Of a DNA stretch of 64,000 nt, positions 34,455 through 45,840 are shown in pieces; the stretch's first letter is position 1, and each line of letters starts with the position of its first letter. The position numbers and the translations under genes were made by a program. This DNA comes from Hyphomicrobiales bacterium (GTDB lineage: Bacteria > Pseudomonadota > Alphaproteobacteria > Rhizobiales > Xanthobacteraceae), in the NCBI GenBank assembly GCA_016713235.1, contig JADJPN010000004.1, positions 1 through 64,000 on the forward strand, written 5' to 3'. The notes beneath the pieces are model-generated. The model was not told the origin of the DNA, searched no databases, and saw only the letters and a program-made list of their open reading frames with translations.

Positions 34455-35453
34455 CTATCGTGCGCGCGGGTGCGCGGCGCGGTATGCCTCCAGAAGGTGC
34501 GTGGTATCGACCTGCGTATATATCTGTGTCGTCGCCAGCGACGCATGGCCGAGCAATTCCTGAATTGACCTGAGGTCGCCGCCGCGCGCGAGCAGGTGCG
34601 TGGCGAAGGAATGGCGCAGCGCGTGTGGCGTTGCGCTGTCGGGTAATCCCAGTGCGCCGCGCATTCTTTCCATCGCAAGCTGCACGATACGCGGGGATAG
34701 CGGTCCGCCTTTCTCGCCGCGAAACGCAGGCTCGTTGGCGGGAAGGTCGAACGGGCAGATCGCGATGTAGTCGGCAATCGCCTGCGTGATCTGCGGGATC
34801 AGCGGCACCATGCGCGTCTTGTTGCCCTTGCCGGTAACGGTGATGGTGTCCGCAGTTCCCGGCGCAGGAATCTGGCTGCGGTTCAAGGACAACGCTTCCG
34901 CGATACGAAGCCCGGCGCCGTATAGAAGAGAAAGCACGGCGGCATCGCGTGCGAGTACCCAAGGCGCGCGCTCTTCGTAGCTCCGTGTCGCGGGATCGGC
35001 GATTGCAAGCGCGGATTGCGCATCCAGCGGACGCGGCAAGGTCTTCGCGACTTTCGGCGCGCGCACGGCGGAAAGCGCGTCCGACTTGCCACGGCCTTCG
35101 CGTTCGAGGAACCGAACGAAGGAGCGGGCTGCCGCTAACGAGCGCTGGAGCGTGCGCGCCTCCACGCCGTTTGCCCGGCGAAACGCGAGAAACGAGCGGA
35201 CGTCGGCGGGCAATAGCTTAGCAAGATCAGGCAGTTTCGGCGCATGGCCGAGATGCTCGGTCAGGAACGAAAGAAAGAAGCCGACATCGCGCGCGTAAGC
35301 CTCGCAGGTCTTCGGCGAAAGGCGGCGCTCCGCGGAGATGAACGCGAGCCAGCGCTTCAATTCCGCCAGCACGTCTTTGGCGGCGACAGAAAAAAGCTGC
35401 GCTTCCGCGGAACTGCGGGCGTCCTTATCTATAAGCTTGCCGCGGCTTGACAT
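34455..35453 (-). CDS. xerC: Tyrosine recombinase XerC
   Basis: Site-specific recombinase that resolves chromosome dimers at dif; about 332 residues from ATG 35453 (an upstream ATG at 35498 adds 15). The N-terminal SAM-like core-binding domain has ELKRWLAFISAERRLSPKTC. The catalytic domain has LLYGAGLRIAEALSLNRSQI (Arg I), the Lys-containing VTGKGNKTRMVPL, HALRHSFATHLLARGGDLRS (His-x-x-Arg) and HASLATTQIYTQVD (nucleophile Tyr). It diverges from priA across about 60 bp. Confidence 0.95.
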   Translation of the reverse strand: MSSRGKLIDKDARSSAEAQLFSVAAKDVLAELKRWLAFISAERRLSPKTCEAYARDVGFFLSFLTEHLGHAPKLPDLAKLLPADVRSFLAFRRANGVEARTLQRSLAAARSFVRFLEREGRGKSDALSAVRAPKVAKTLPRPLDAQSALAIADPATRSYEERAPWVLARDAAVLSLLYGAGLRIAEALSLNRSQIPAPGTADTITVTGKGNKTRMVPLIPQITQAIADYIAICPFDLPANEPAFRGEKGGPLSPRIVQLAMERMRGALGLPDSATPHALRHSFATHLLARGGDLRSIQELLGHASLATTQIYTQVDTTHLLEAYRAAHPRAR

Positions 35454-35516
35454 GGAATCAGCTTGTCGCTCCGCTTCGCTTAACTTCAGCTTAAACACGG
35501 GAAACCCGCAAGAATC

Positions 35517-37693
35517 ATGGCGGCAAAGGAACTGGCCGAACGAATTGTCGATGTGCTCGTTCCGCTCGCAGTGGACCGGCCATATTCATATATGGCTTCG
35601 GTGGCGCTGGAGCCCGGCGACATCGTGCAGGTGCCGCTGGGAAACCGCGAAGAGACCGGCGTGGTGTGGCCGGGCAGCGGGCGAGCGCCGGCAAAGACGA
35701 AACTCAAAGCGGTCATCGCAAAATCGGATCTGCCGCGGCTGCCGCTCGAACTCGTCAAGCTGATCGACTGGATCGCAGATTATACGCTGGCACCGCGCGG
35801 CATGGTGCTGCGTATGGCGTTGCGGCGAAGTTCCGAGCTGGGCGCGGCGCGCGAGAAGATCGGCGTGCGGGTCACCGGCATGAAGCCCGAACGCATGACG
35901 GAAGCGCGCGCGCGGGTGTTGTCGCTTCTGGAAAATGGTTTGCTGCGCTCGAAATCGGAGGCTGCGGAAGAAGCGGGCGTCTCGCCAAGCGTGATCGACG
36001 GCCTGATCGATCAGGGCGCGCTGGAAACCGAAGCGCTGCCGCCGGAGCCGATTGCGTTGCCGCCGGATGCGGATTTCGCAGTACCGGAATTGAACCCGGC
36101 GCAAACTTTCGCGGCAAAGGAATTGCGCGACGCGGTCCGTGCGCGGAAGTTCTCCGTGAACTTGCTCGACGGTGTTACCGGCTCTGGCAAGACGGAAGTT
36201 TATTTCGAGGCGGTCGCCGAGATTCTGAAGCAGAAGCGGCAGGCGCTGATCCTGCTCCCCGAAATTGCGCTCACCACGCGCTTTCTCGACCGTTTTGCCG
36301 AACGCTTCGGCGAGCGGCCTGCCGAATGGCATTCGGCCATCGCGCCCCGCAAACGCGCTCGGACCTGGGAGGGCGTTGCAAAAGGCGAGATCAGCGTCGT
36401 CGCGGGAGCGCGTTCGGCACTGTTTCTTCCGTTCAGCGATCTCGCGCTGATCGTGCTCGATGAAGAGCATGATCCCGCCTACAAGCAGGAAGACGGCGTG
36501 CATTATCATGCGCGGGACATGGCGGTCGTGCGCGGCTCGCTCGCGCAGGCTGCGGTCGTGCTGACGTCGGCTACGCCTTCGATTGAAACCGAAAGCAATG
36601 CACGGCGCGGGCGCTACAAACGCCTGCAACTTTCCGAGCGCTATAGCGGCACCGAAGTGCCGCAACTCGAAGCCATCGATCTAAAAAGGAAGGCCCGCAG
36701 AAGGGCCGGTGGATTTCGCCGCGTCTGGAGGCTGCGATCAAGGAAACGGTCGCGCGCCGCGAGCAGGTGTTGCTGTTTCTGAACAGGCGCGGGTACGCGC
36801 CGCTCACGCTATGCCGCTCCTGCGGTTTCCGCATGCGCTGCGTGAACTGCGATACGTGGCTGGTGGAGCACCGCTACCGCAAGCGTCTCGTCTGTCATCA
36901 TTGCGGCTTCGACATGCCGCCGCCGCAGCACTGCCCCAAGTGCGAGACGGCGGATTCTTTCGTTGCCGTGGGTCCCGGCGTTGAGCGGCTGGAAGAAGAA
37001 GTGCGCGCAATGTTTCCGGAAGCGCGAACGCTCGTGCTGTCCAGCGACATGTCGGGCGGCGTCGAGCGGTTACGGGCGGAGCTGGAAGCCGTCACCAATC
37101 ACGACGTCGATATCGTGATCGGCACGCAACTTGTTGCGAAAGGCCATCATTTCCCCGGCCTTGCGCTGGTCGGCATCATCGACGCCGATCTTGGCCTGAA
37201 CTACGGCGATCCGCGCGCAGCGGAGCGCACGTTTCAGCTTTTGCATCAGGTCGTCGGCCGCGCGGGACGCGAGAAAGCCGGCGGGCGCGGACTATTGCAG
37301 ACTTATCAACCGGACCATCCGGTGATGAAGGCTTTGCTCGCGGGCGACCGCGACGCCTTTTACGACAGCGAAATCGCCTCGCGCGAGGAGGCCGGCTTGC
37401 CGCCGTTCGGGCGCATGGTCGCGATCATCGTGTCCGCGAAAGACGGGCCGAGCGCGGAGGCGCATGCACGCAAACTGGTTGCGAACGCGCCGCTTTCGGA
37501 TGACGTGCGTTTGCTGGGCCCCGCGGAGGCGCCACTCTCCATGATCCGCGGACGGCATCGCTGGCGCTTGCTCGTCTCGTCGCCGCGCAACTTCGAGCTT
37601 TCGGACTATGTGCGTGAATGGCTGGAAGGTGCGCCGCCTGCGCGCGGCAGCGTGCGGGTGCAGGTCGACGTCGATCCGCAGAGTTTTCTCTAG
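35517..37693 (+). CDS. priA: Primosomal protein N' (replication restart helicase PriA), one frameshift
   Basis: DNA helicase that reloads the replisome at stalled forks; about 725 residues if repaired. The N-terminal DNA-binding domain has RIVDVLVPLAVDRPYSYMAS. The helicase core has LLDGVTGSGKTEVYFEAVAE (Walker A) and LIVLDEEHDPAYKQEDG (DEEH box). A base is missing from the A5 run at 36684-36688; reading past it restores EGPQKGRWISPRLEAAIKET, and in the new frame LLFLNRRGYAPLTLCRSCGF leads into the zinc-binding Cys pairs (CRSCG, CVNC, CHHCG, CPKC). Deletion in a homopolymer suggests sequence error. Confidence 0.92.
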
Positions 37694-37717
37694 ACCCTCT
37701 TCCGCTTTCAGCCGCCG

Positions 37718-37761
37718 TTGACCGGATTGGACAAATGCCCTAATTCATAAGCCTGATTAGG
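37718..37761 (+). promoter_or_regulatory. Probable tetR promoter with overlapping operator
   Basis: TTGACC (37718-37723) and TAATTC (37741-37746) sit 17 bp apart as -35 and -10 boxes. The inverted repeat CCTAAT (37739-37744) and ATTAGG (37756-37761) overlaps the -10 box, a natural place for the TetR protein encoded 33 bp downstream to repress its own gene. Confidence 0.5.
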
Positions 37762-37793
37762 TCAATCGTCCTAGGCGGCAAGGGTTACGGCGC

Positions 37794-38380
37794 ATGAGCG
37801 AGCAGACGACACGGGAGCAGATTGTCGCGGAAGCAGACCGCCTGTTCTACCGGCGCGGCTACGACCACACTTCGTTTGCTGACATCGCGGGCGCGGTTAA
37901 GATTTCGCGCGGCAACTTCTATTATCATTTCAAAGCCAAGGACGAATTCTCGACGCGGTGATCGAGGCGAGGCTTGCGGCCACACGAGCCATGCTCGACT
38001 TATGGGAGCGTGAGGGAAAAGACCCAGCCGAGCGCATCGAAAGCTTCATTCATATCCTGATCGCGAACAAAGCCGACATCAAACGCTACGGTTGTCCGGT
38101 CGGCACGCTTTGCTCGGAACTTGCGAAGCTTAGTCATGTAAATCTGGCCGCGGCGAGCGAGCTGTTCACTTTGTTTCGCGTATGGCTGCACCGGCAGTTC
38201 GAATTGCTCGGCCATAAGAAAGACGCTGACACGCTCGCGATGCATCTGCTTGCGCGTAGTCAGGGCGTTGCCACGCTCGCAAGCGCGTTTCGCGATGACG
38301 CCTTCATCAGACGCGAAGTCGACCTGATGTGCGAATGGCTGCGCGCTCTCAGCGCGCGGCGCGTAAGCGCAAAGAAATAG
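37794..38380 (+). CDS. TetR-family transcriptional regulator, one frameshift
   Basis: About 195 residues if repaired. The N-terminal helix-turn-helix reads REQIVAEADRLFYRRGYDHT, then FADIAGAVKISRGNFYYHFK. A base is missing near 37945 in GACGAATTC: the frame as given ends at TGA 37962, whereas an extra A restores KDEILDAVIEARLAATRAML and the rest of the ligand domain to 38380, including RYGCPVGTLCSELAKLSH. That GCPxGxL motif is frequent in TetR proteins that control redox or YciI/NADPH-linked genes. It probably forms an operon with yciI-like and tag genes and may regulate them. Confidence 0.85.
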
Positions 38381-38402
38381 AAAAGTTTTAAGGAGAATTT
38401 CG

Positions 38403-38690
38403 ATGTTCATCGTGCTTTTGAAGTTCGCAGCGAACCGGAGCAAGGCACCGGAATTCATGGAAGGCCATAAGGCATGGCTGCAACGCGGCTTCGATGACGG
38501 CGTATTCCTGCTCGCGGGCAGTCTCCAGCCCAATCAAGGCGGCGGTATTCTCGCGCAGGGTGCTTCGCGCGGAGACCTGGAGCGAAGGGTGAAGGAAGAC
38601 CCTTTCGTCGTGCAGAATGTCGTCGATGCCGAAGTGCTCGAGCTGACGGCGTCGCGTACCGACCCGCGTCTTGCTTTCCTGCAGACGTAG
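38403..38690 (+). CDS. YciI-like protein
   Basis: A 95-residue protein of the YciI family (PF03795), ferredoxin-like fold: FIVLLKFAANRSKAPEFMEG, the conserved His in GHKAWLQRGFDDGVFLLAG, then LQPNQGGGILAQG and DPFVVQNVVDAEVLEL with the Asp-Pro-Phe motif. Such proteins may be small enzymes or ligand-binding proteins; the function is not settled. It starts 22 bp after the TetR stop with AAGGAGAATT before the ATG, so it is a likely target of that regulator. Confidence 0.88.
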   Translation: MFIVLLKFAANRSKAPEFMEGHKAWLQRGFDDGVFLLAGSLQPNQGGGILAQGASRGDLERRVKEDPFVVQNVVDAEVLELTASRTDPRLAFLQT

Positions 38691-38711
38691 TTTCGCTGCG
38701 AGGGGGCGCTG

Positions 38712-39320
38712 ATGAGCGGAACGATCAAGGGAGAAGATGGTAAGGCGCGATGCCGCTGGTCCGCGGCCACGCCGGAGTTTCCTGCCTACCACGACAAGGA
38801 ATGGGGGTTTCCTGTTGCCGACGACCGCCGCCTGTTCGAGAAACTTTGTCTTGAAGGTTTTCAGTCGGGTTTGAGCTGGCGGACGATTCTCGCGAAACGC
38901 GAGAACTTCCGCGCCGCGTTTCATGATTTCGATTTCGACAGGATTGCGCGTTTTACCGCGCCCGATGTCGCGCGCCTGCTGAAAGACGAGGGCATCGTTC
39001 GACATCGCGGTAAAATTGAAGCGGTGATCAACAATGCGCAACGCGCGCAGGAACTTGTGAAGCGGGAGGGATCGCTTGCCGCCTTCATCTGGTGTTACGA
39101 GCCTGCTCCGAAGAATCTTGCCAAGCCACAAAGCGCTTCAACGTCGGCCGCGTCGATTGCGTTGTCGAAGGACTTGAAGAAGCTCGGATGGAAATTTGTA
39201 GGGCCAACCACGGTCTACGCATTCATGCAGGCCATGGGGCTCATCAACGACCACGTCGAAGGATGTGTGGTCCGGGCAAAAGTGGCGCAGGCGAGGAAAA
39301 CCTTCAGAAAGCCCGCTTGA
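38712..39320 (+). CDS. tag: DNA-3-methyladenine glycosylase I
   Basis: Base-excision enzyme that removes 3-methyladenine; 202 residues. Family marks are RCRWSAATPEFPAYHDKEWG (one zinc ligand, Cys, and the Trp/His region), DDRRLFEKLCLEGFQSGLSW, TILAKRENFRAAFHDFDF and FVGPTTVYAFMQAMGLINDH with the second Zn ligands. It is the third gene after tetR-yciI with a 21-bp gap. The stop abuts the stop of convergent sulP. Confidence 0.95.
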   Translation: MSGTIKGEDGKARCRWSAATPEFPAYHDKEWGFPVADDRRLFEKLCLEGFQSGLSWRTILAKRENFRAAFHDFDFDRIARFTAPDVARLLKDEGIVRHRGKIEAVINNAQRAQELVKREGSLAAFIWCYEPAPKNLAKPQSASTSAASIALSKDLKKLGWKFVGPTTVYAFMQAMGLINDHVEGCVVRAKVAQARKTFRKPA

Positions 39321-40623
39321 TCAGGCTTTGCCCCGCCACCACAGGCGAAGGGCACGGAGCAGGAACCAGAGCGCCGTCCCGGCTCCGATCGCAACGACGA
39401 GATCCTCGAAGGCCGTAAGAAAAAAGGTCACGAAGAGGACGAGCGCGTCGGCCCAGTTGTTCTTCAAGAGCGTCCAGAATTCATGCCGCTCCGCCATGTT
39501 CCAGGCAACGACCGCGAGCACGGCGGCGAGTGCTGCGAGCGGGATGTAAACCGCGAGCGGTGCCGCAATCAGCATAAACAAAAGCAAGTAGAAGGAATGC
39601 AACATTCCCGAAACAGGACTTTTCGCGCCGGCGCGAACGTTGGTCGCAGTGCGCGCGATGGTGCCGGTGACGGGGATGCCGCCGAAAGAAACCGACGCGA
39701 TATTGGCGACACCCTGCGCGACCAGTTCGCCGTTCGGGCGGTGCTTCTGTCCGCTCATGCGGTCGGCGACCACGGCGGACAGAAGCGACTCGATCGAGCC
39801 TAGAAGCGCAATCGCAATCGCGTCCGGCAGCACCGCGTAAATCCTTGCCGGGTCGAAAGCCGGCAGTGCGGGCGCGGGCAGCGAATTGGGGACCGCGCCG
39901 AAGCGCGAGCCAATGGTAGCGATGTCGAGATGGAAGAGTGCCACGACGATACTGCTTCCGATCACGACGATCAGAAAGGCCGGCCAAGCCGGGCGAAATC
40001 TTCGGGATCAGCCAGATCGTCACGATGCAGCCGAGTGAGACGGCGAGCGCTGCGGGCTTTATCGTGCCGATCGCGCTGGCGAGTGCCGAGAGTTTTGCTG
40101 CGAGCGGTCCCGGTTCTTTCGTAAGCTCCAGCCCGAGCAGATCACGCAGCTGGCTCGCAAAAATGATGAGCGCGATGCCCGCCGTAAATCCAACGGTCAC
40201 TGGAAAGGGGATGTGACGAATATAGCTGCCGAGCCGCAGGAGCCCGATTACGAGCATCATGAGCCCCGCAAGCGCGGTCGCGAGCACGAGGCCGTCATAG
40301 CCGTGGCGCTCGACGGTCAGCGCGACCAGGACGATGAAGGCGCCGGCCGGGCCGCCGATCTGGAAGCGGCTGCCGCCCAGAAGCGAGATTAAAAACCCGC
40401 CGACGATGGCGGTATAGAGCCCGCGCTCCGGCGGCACGTCCGAGGCAATCGCGAGAGCCATGGAAAGTGGCAGCGCCACTACCGCGACCGTGAGCCCGGC
40501 GACGGCGTCAGCCCGAAGGCTCGCGAGGCCGTAACCGCGTTTCAGTACGGAGATCAGCGCCGGCTTGAACAGGAAATCCCTGTCCGGGTCGGGGCTCCGT
40601 GTGCCGGAATCGTGTGGAATCAT
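39321..40623 (-). CDS. SulP-family anion transporter lacking a STAS domain, one frameshift
   Basis: An inner-membrane transporter of about 434 residues. The first part has the SulP signature DAVAGLTVAVVALPLSMALA and SDVPPERGLYTAIVGGFLIS, then FQIGGPAGAFIVLVALTV. An extra base near 39989-39993 breaks the frame after IPKISP; the other frame resumes WPAFLIVVIGSSIVVALFHL and continues through LLGSIESLLSAVVADRMSGQ and GGIPVTGTIARTATNVRAGA to LRALRLWWRGKA. It ends after the transmembrane region, so the usual C-terminal STAS domain is absent. The anion (sulfate, bicarbonate or other) cannot be told. Confidence 0.88.
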
Positions 40624-40908
40624 CGCCAGCTCCCGGCAGCCAGCGTTGCATCCCGGAGCCGCTACCGAAAAGTCTCATCCGATCCGGCGAAAACCGCCAG
40701 TTTTTGCAGCGCATGCGTCAAATCGGACGGGGGAAAACATTGCGCTACGGCGGGCCCCCATGGTAGCAAACGGCCGATTTTACGGGGCTTTCGGGGGCGT
40801 TCCGAGCAAGCCGCGAAAATCGGAATTCCCACTTGAATTCCAAGGGTTTACGAGGCCGCTTGCCGCGGCGCCGGATGCTTGGAACGGGCCAAAAAAGAAT
40901 AGTCACAG
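40624..40908 (+). promoter_or_regulatory. 285-bp gap holding the atp operon promoter region
   Basis: Divergent sulP and atpH leave 285 bp with no gene. The region contains no clear -35/-10 pair that I can place with confidence; the atp promoter must lie here because sulP is on the other strand. Confidence 0.35.
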
Positions 40909-41471
40909 ATGGCGGCTGAAGAACCCATCATTTCCGGCATGGCCGGGCGCTATGCGACGGCTCTCTATGAGCTGGCGCACGAAGCGAAATCCATCGATGC
41001 TGTGAAGGGCGACCTCGATCGCTTTTCGGCACTTCTCAACGGCAGCACCGATCTCGTCCGCCTCGTTCGCAGCCCGGTCTACACGGCCGAAGAGCAGACC
41101 AAGGCGATCGACGCGGTTCTTGGCAAAGCCAAGATCGGCGGCCTCGCTGGCAAGTTCATCTCGACGGTGTCCTCGAACCGCCGTCTATTCGCGATCCGCG
41201 AAATGATCTCCGGCTTCAACGCGCTCGTCTCGAAGGCGCGCGGCGAAACCCGCGCCGAAGTGACCGTCGCCGAGAAGCTGGACGCCAAGCATTTAGATAC
41301 GATCAAGGAAGCGATCCTGGCTTCCACCAAGCAGAAGAACGTCGAACTCGACGTGAAAATCGATCCAGCGATCCTCGGCGGCCTCAAAGTTAAAATCGGC
41401 TCCCGCATGATCGATGCGTCACTGAAAACCAAACTCAACTCCATTCGTAACGCGATGAAAGAGATCCGCTG

Positions 41472-41472
<1 letters not shown>
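40909..41472 (+). CDS. atpH: ATP synthase F1 delta subunit
   Basis: Stalk subunit that joins F1 to the b subunits; 187 residues. The OSCP-like fold is visible in SGMAGRYATALYELAHEAKS at the start, then RRLFAIREMISGFNALV and the C-terminal VDVKIDPAILGGLKVKIGSR-type stretch (ELDVKIDPAILGGLKVKIGS) followed by RMIDASLKTKLNSIRNAM. It is the first gene of atpHAGDC, without the Fo genes atpB/E/F as is normal in Alphaproteobacteria. The TGA overlaps the atpA ATG by one base. Confidence 0.97.
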
Positions 41473-43004
<1,532 letters not shown>

Positions 43005-43019
43005 GAAAGAAACGCCGAA

Positions 43020-43907
43020 ATGGCTTCGCTCAAAGAACTTCGCAATCGCATCGCCTCCGTGAAGGCGACGCAGAAGATTACGAAGGCGATGCAAATGGTC
43101 GCCGCGGCGAAGCTTCGCCGCGCGCAGACGGCGGCGGAAGCCGCGCGTCCCTACGCCGAGCGCATGGACGCGATCCTCGCGAACATCGCGAGCAAGGTTG
43201 CGGGCCAGGCGGGCGCTCCGGCGCTTCTTGGCGGCACCGGCAAAGACGACGTGCATCTCCTGCTCGTCTGCACCGCCGAGCGCGGTCTTTGCGGCGCGTT
43301 CAACTCTTCGATCGCGCGTCTTGCGCGCGAGCGCGCGAATGCGCTGCTAGCGGCCGGTAAGACCGTCAAGATCGTCTGCGTCGGCCGCAAGGGCTACGAC
43401 ATCCTGCGCCGCACGTTTGCGAAGAACATCATCGATGTGATCGACCTGCGCACCGTGCGCACGCTCGGCTACGAGAATGCGCAGGAGATCGCGCAGAAGG
43501 TCGTCGCGCGCTATGAAGCGGGCGAGTTCGATATCTGCACGCTGTTCTATTCGCGCTTCAAGTCCGTGATCGCGCAGATCCCGACCGCGCAGCAGATCAT
43601 TCCGCCACAGCTTCCCGAAGTGAAGGCCGAAGCCGCGGCTGGCACCAATACGCCGGTTTATGAATACGAGCCGGAAGAAGACGAGATTCTCGCCGAACTG
43701 CTCCCGACCAATCTTGCGACGCAGGTATTCCGCGCGTTGCTCGAGAACGCCGCGTCCGAGCAGGGCGCCCGCATGTCCTCGATGGACAGCGCGACGCGCA
43801 ACGCCGGCGAGATGATCAAGAAGCAGACCATCACTTACAACCGCACCCGCCAGGCGATGATCACGAAGGAACTGATCGAAATCATCTCCGGCGCGGAAGC
43901 GCTCTAA
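43020..43907 (+). CDS. atpG: ATP synthase F1 gamma subunit
   Basis: Central rotating shaft of F1; 295 residues. The long N-terminal helix reads LKELRNRIASVKATQKITKA, then MQMVAAAKLRRAQTAAEAAR, and the C-terminal helix reads ASEQGARMSSMDSATRNAGE and TITYNRTRQAMITKELIEII. The middle domain contains CTAERGLCGAFNSSIARLAR. It lies 15 bp after atpA and 21 bp before atpD in the same operon. Confidence 0.97.
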   Translation: MASLKELRNRIASVKATQKITKAMQMVAAAKLRRAQTAAEAARPYAERMDAILANIASKVAGQAGAPALLGGTGKDDVHLLLVCTAERGLCGAFNSSIARLARERANALLAAGKTVKIVCVGRKGYDILRRTFAKNIIDVIDLRTVRTLGYENAQEIAQKVVARYEAGEFDICTLFYSRFKSVIAQIPTAQQIIPPQLPEVKAEAAAGTNTPVYEYEPEEDEILAELLPTNLATQVFRALLENAASEQGARMSSMDSATRNAGEMIKKQTITYNRTRQAMITKELIEIISGAEAL

Positions 43908-43928
43908 GATTCAGGTACGAGGACGAAA

Positions 43929-45356
43929 ATGGCAACCACGAACGCAACCGGAAAAGTCACGCAGGTTATCGGCGCCGTCGTCGACGTCCAGTTTGACGGA
44001 CACCTGCCGGAAATTCTGAACGCGATGACCACGAAGAACGGCGAGCAAACGCTGATCCTCGAAGTCGCGCAGCATCTCGGCGAATCGACCGTCCGCGCGA
44101 TCGCGATGGACTCGACCGAAGGTCTGGTGCGCGGCCAGGGTGTCACCGACACCGGCCAGCCGATCGCAGTTCCAGTTGGCGACGGCACGCTCGGCCGCAT
44201 CATGAACGTCGTCGGTGAGCCGATCGACGAAGCCGGTCCGGTGAAGGCGTCGGGTACGCGCCCGATTCACGTTCCCGCGCCGAGCTACACGGATCAGTCG
44301 ACGGAAGCGGAAATTCTCGTCACCGGCATCAAGGTCGTCGACCTGCTCGCGCCTTATGCGAAGGGCGGCAAGATCGGCCTGTTCGGCGGTGCTGGTGTCG
44401 GCAAGACCGTGCTCATTCAGGAACTCATCAACAACGTCGCGAAGGCGCACGGCGGTTACTCCGTGTTCGCCGGCGTCGGCGAGCGTACGCGCGAAGGCAA
44501 CGATCTTTATCACGAGTTCATCGAATCGGGCGTGAACAAGAAGGGCGGCGGCGAAGGCTCGAAGTGCGCCCTTGTGTTCGGCCAGATGAACGAGCCGCCG
44601 GGAGCGCGCATGCGCGTCGCTCTTTCGGGTCTCACGGTCGCAGAACATTTCCGCGATCAGGGCCAGGACGTGCTGTTCTTCGTCGACAACATCTTCCGCT
44701 TCACGCAGGCGGGCTCCGAAGTGTCGGCGCTTCTTGGCCGTATTCCTTCGGCGGTCGGTTACCAGCCGACGCTCGCCACCGACATGGGCGCGCTGCAGGA
44801 GCGCATCACCACGACGCAAAAGGGTTCGATCACTTCGGTGCAGGCGATTTACGTCCCGGCCGACGACTTGACCGACCCGGCGCCGGCAACCTCGTTCGCG
44901 CATCTTGACGCGACGACGGTGCTGTCGCGCTCGATCGCGGAAAAGGGCATCTACCCGGCGGTCGATCCGCTCGACTCCACCTCGCGCATGCTTTCGCCGC
45001 TCGTCGTTGGCGAAGAGCACTACGCAGTGTCGCGTCAGGTGCAGCAGATCCTCCAGCGCTACAAGGCGCTGCAGGACATCATCGCGATTCTCGGGATGGA
45101 CGAGCTTTCGGAAGAAGACAAACTCGCCGTCTCGCGCGCGCGCAAGATCGAGCGTTTCCTCTCGCAGCCGTTCCATGTCGCCGAAATCTTCACCGGCGCG
45201 CCGGGCAAGTTCGTCGATCTCGCCGACACGATCAAAGGCTTCAAGGGTCTTTGCGAAGGCAAGTACGACCATCTGCCGGAGCCGGCCTTCTACATGGTCG
45301 GCACCATCGAAGAGGCGGTCGAGAAGGGCAAGAAGCTGGCGGCTGAAGCGGCGTAA
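43929..45356 (+). CDS. atpD: ATP synthase F1 beta subunit
   Basis: Catalytic subunit of F1; 475 residues. The Walker A GLFGGAGVGKTVLIQELINN is near residue 152, the catalytic Glu region is GVGERTREGNDLYHEFIESG, and Walker B is VLFFVDNIFRFTQAGSEVSA. ALLGRIPSAVGYQPTLATDM and the C-terminal helical region FLSQPFHVAEIFTGAPGKFV are typical. atpC follows after 12 bp. Confidence 0.99.
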   Translation: MATTNATGKVTQVIGAVVDVQFDGHLPEILNAMTTKNGEQTLILEVAQHLGESTVRAIAMDSTEGLVRGQGVTDTGQPIAVPVGDGTLGRIMNVVGEPIDEAGPVKASGTRPIHVPAPSYTDQSTEAEILVTGIKVVDLLAPYAKGGKIGLFGGAGVGKTVLIQELINNVAKAHGGYSVFAGVGERTREGNDLYHEFIESGVNKKGGGEGSKCALVFGQMNEPPGARMRVALSGLTVAEHFRDQGQDVLFFVDNIFRFTQAGSEVSALLGRIPSAVGYQPTLATDMGALQERITTTQKGSITSVQAIYVPADDLTDPAPATSFAHLDATTVLSRSIAEKGIYPAVDPLDSTSRMLSPLVVGEEHYAVSRQVQQILQRYKALQDIIAILGMDELSEEDKLAVSRARKIERFLSQPFHVAEIFTGAPGKFVDLADTIKGFKGLCEGKYDHLPEPAFYMVGTIEEAVEKGKKLAAEAA

Positions 45357-45368
45357 GCAGGATCAGGA

Positions 45369-45785
45369 ATGGCCACCTTCAAACTCGAACTCGTCTCGCC
45401 GGCGAAATTGTTGTTCTCCGGCGAAGTGGACGAGGTCATCGTTCCCGGCGCGGAAGGCGAATTCACGGTGCTGCCGATGCATGCGCCGGTCGTCTCCACG
45501 CTGCGTCCAGGCATTCTGATCGTAAAAGCGGGCGGCAACGTCACGCGCCTTTACGTGCGCGGCGGTTTCGCGGAAGTGAACGAGAAGGGCCTGACCATTC
45601 TCGCCGAGGATGCGACGGCGGTCGAAGACGTCAACATGACCGAGTTTGCGGCTTCCGTTTCGGCGTATGAGGCGAAGCTTGCCTCGGCGTCTTCTGATGA
45701 AGCCCGCTTCAAGATGGCGGAAACGCTGTTCCAGCTCAAAGCCGTGCAGGCGCAACTCGGCGGCGGCACCCACGCCGCACACTAA
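45369..45785 (+). CDS. atpC: ATP synthase F1 epsilon subunit
   Basis: Regulatory stalk subunit; 138 residues. The beta-sandwich reads FKLELVSPAKLLFSGEVDEV, VPGAEGEFTVLPMHAPVVST and LYVRGGFAEVNEKGLTILAE; a C-terminal helical hairpin (DEARFKMAETLFQLKAVQAQ) follows and ends with HAAH. It is the last gene of atpHAGDC; a strong terminator begins 23 bp after the stop. Confidence 0.97.
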   Translation: MATFKLELVSPAKLLFSGEVDEVIVPGAEGEFTVLPMHAPVVSTLRPGILIVKAGGNVTRLYVRGGFAEVNEKGLTILAEDATAVEDVNMTEFAASVSAYEAKLASASSDEARFKMAETLFQLKAVQAQLGGGTHAAH

Positions 45786-45807
45786 GCTTTCGAGAAGAGA
45801 AAATTTG

Positions 45808-45836
45808 AAAGCCGCGCAGGATGCGCGGCTTTTTTA
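45808..45836 (+). terminator. Terminator of the atp operon
   Basis: AAAGCCGCGCA (45808-45818) pairs with TGCGCGGCTTT (45822-45832) around GGA and runs into a T tract. The A/T flanks make it bidirectional, so it also serves the convergent acetyltransferase whose stop is at 45841. Confidence 0.9.
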
Positions 45837-45840
45837 TTCG

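Noticed and set aside
36684..36688. Programmed ribosomal frameshift in priA or the other split genes
   Set aside because: No slippery site plus structure is consistent across the cases, and the affected genes are not known to use frameshifting.
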